Positions 63,994-64,000 of a DNA stretch of 64,000 nt are shown here, piece by piece; position 1 is the first letter of the stretch; each line of letters opens with the position of its first letter. A program made the position numbers and the translations under genes. The notes under the pieces are model-generated. The model saw only the letters and a list, made by a program, of their open reading frames with translations. It made no database searches and was not told the origin of the DNA. This stretch comes from Actinomycetota bacterium (GTDB lineage Bacteria; Actinomycetota; Acidimicrobiia; Acidimicrobiales; Ilumatobacteraceae), in assembly GCA_026393475.1 (NCBI GenBank), contig JAPLAA010000008.1:37689-101688 (forward strand). The letters run 5' to 3'.

Positions 63994-64000
63994 CCCGAAC

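Noticed and set aside
1-64000. Prophage, transposon or integrated plasmid
   Set aside because: No integrase, transposase, phage structural gene or tRNA attachment site was recognised.

Overview
High-GC actinobacterial chromosomal segment (gene content suggests an Acidimicrobiia/Ilumatobacter-like organism; taxonomy is inference). About 58 real CDS, densely packed. No rRNA, tRNA, CRISPR array, prophage or transposase was recognised. Main content: a cation P-type ATPase/zf-TFIIB/HtpX cluster preceded by what looks like a yybP-ykoY (Mn2+) riboswitch; a SUF Fe-S assembly locus (sufB, sufD, Rieske, sufC); a molybdopterin oxidoreductase; a two-component system; HpcH/HpaI CoA lyases plus methylsuccinyl-CoA-dehydrogenase-like and MaoC genes; and a reductive-pyrimidine/hydantoin catabolic operon with its own sugar-type ABC transporter and a MocR regulator. 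The strongest hidden signals are: (1) two genes split by in-frame TGA that read as selenoproteins, a UGSC-motif protein (24557-25075) and a peroxiredoxin whose peroxidatic Cys position is TGA (47940-48413), each with a plausible bacterial SECIS hairpin; (2) the riboswitch with a visible P1-versus-SD-sequestering switch; (3) short tandem repeats, mostly of 11 bp, that start at and include the TGA stop codons of many genes; (4) a family of three bidirectional hairpins, CGTGAGC...GCTCACG, that also supply TGA stops on both strands; (5) a ybaK 3'-end duplication flanking a hydrolase gene.
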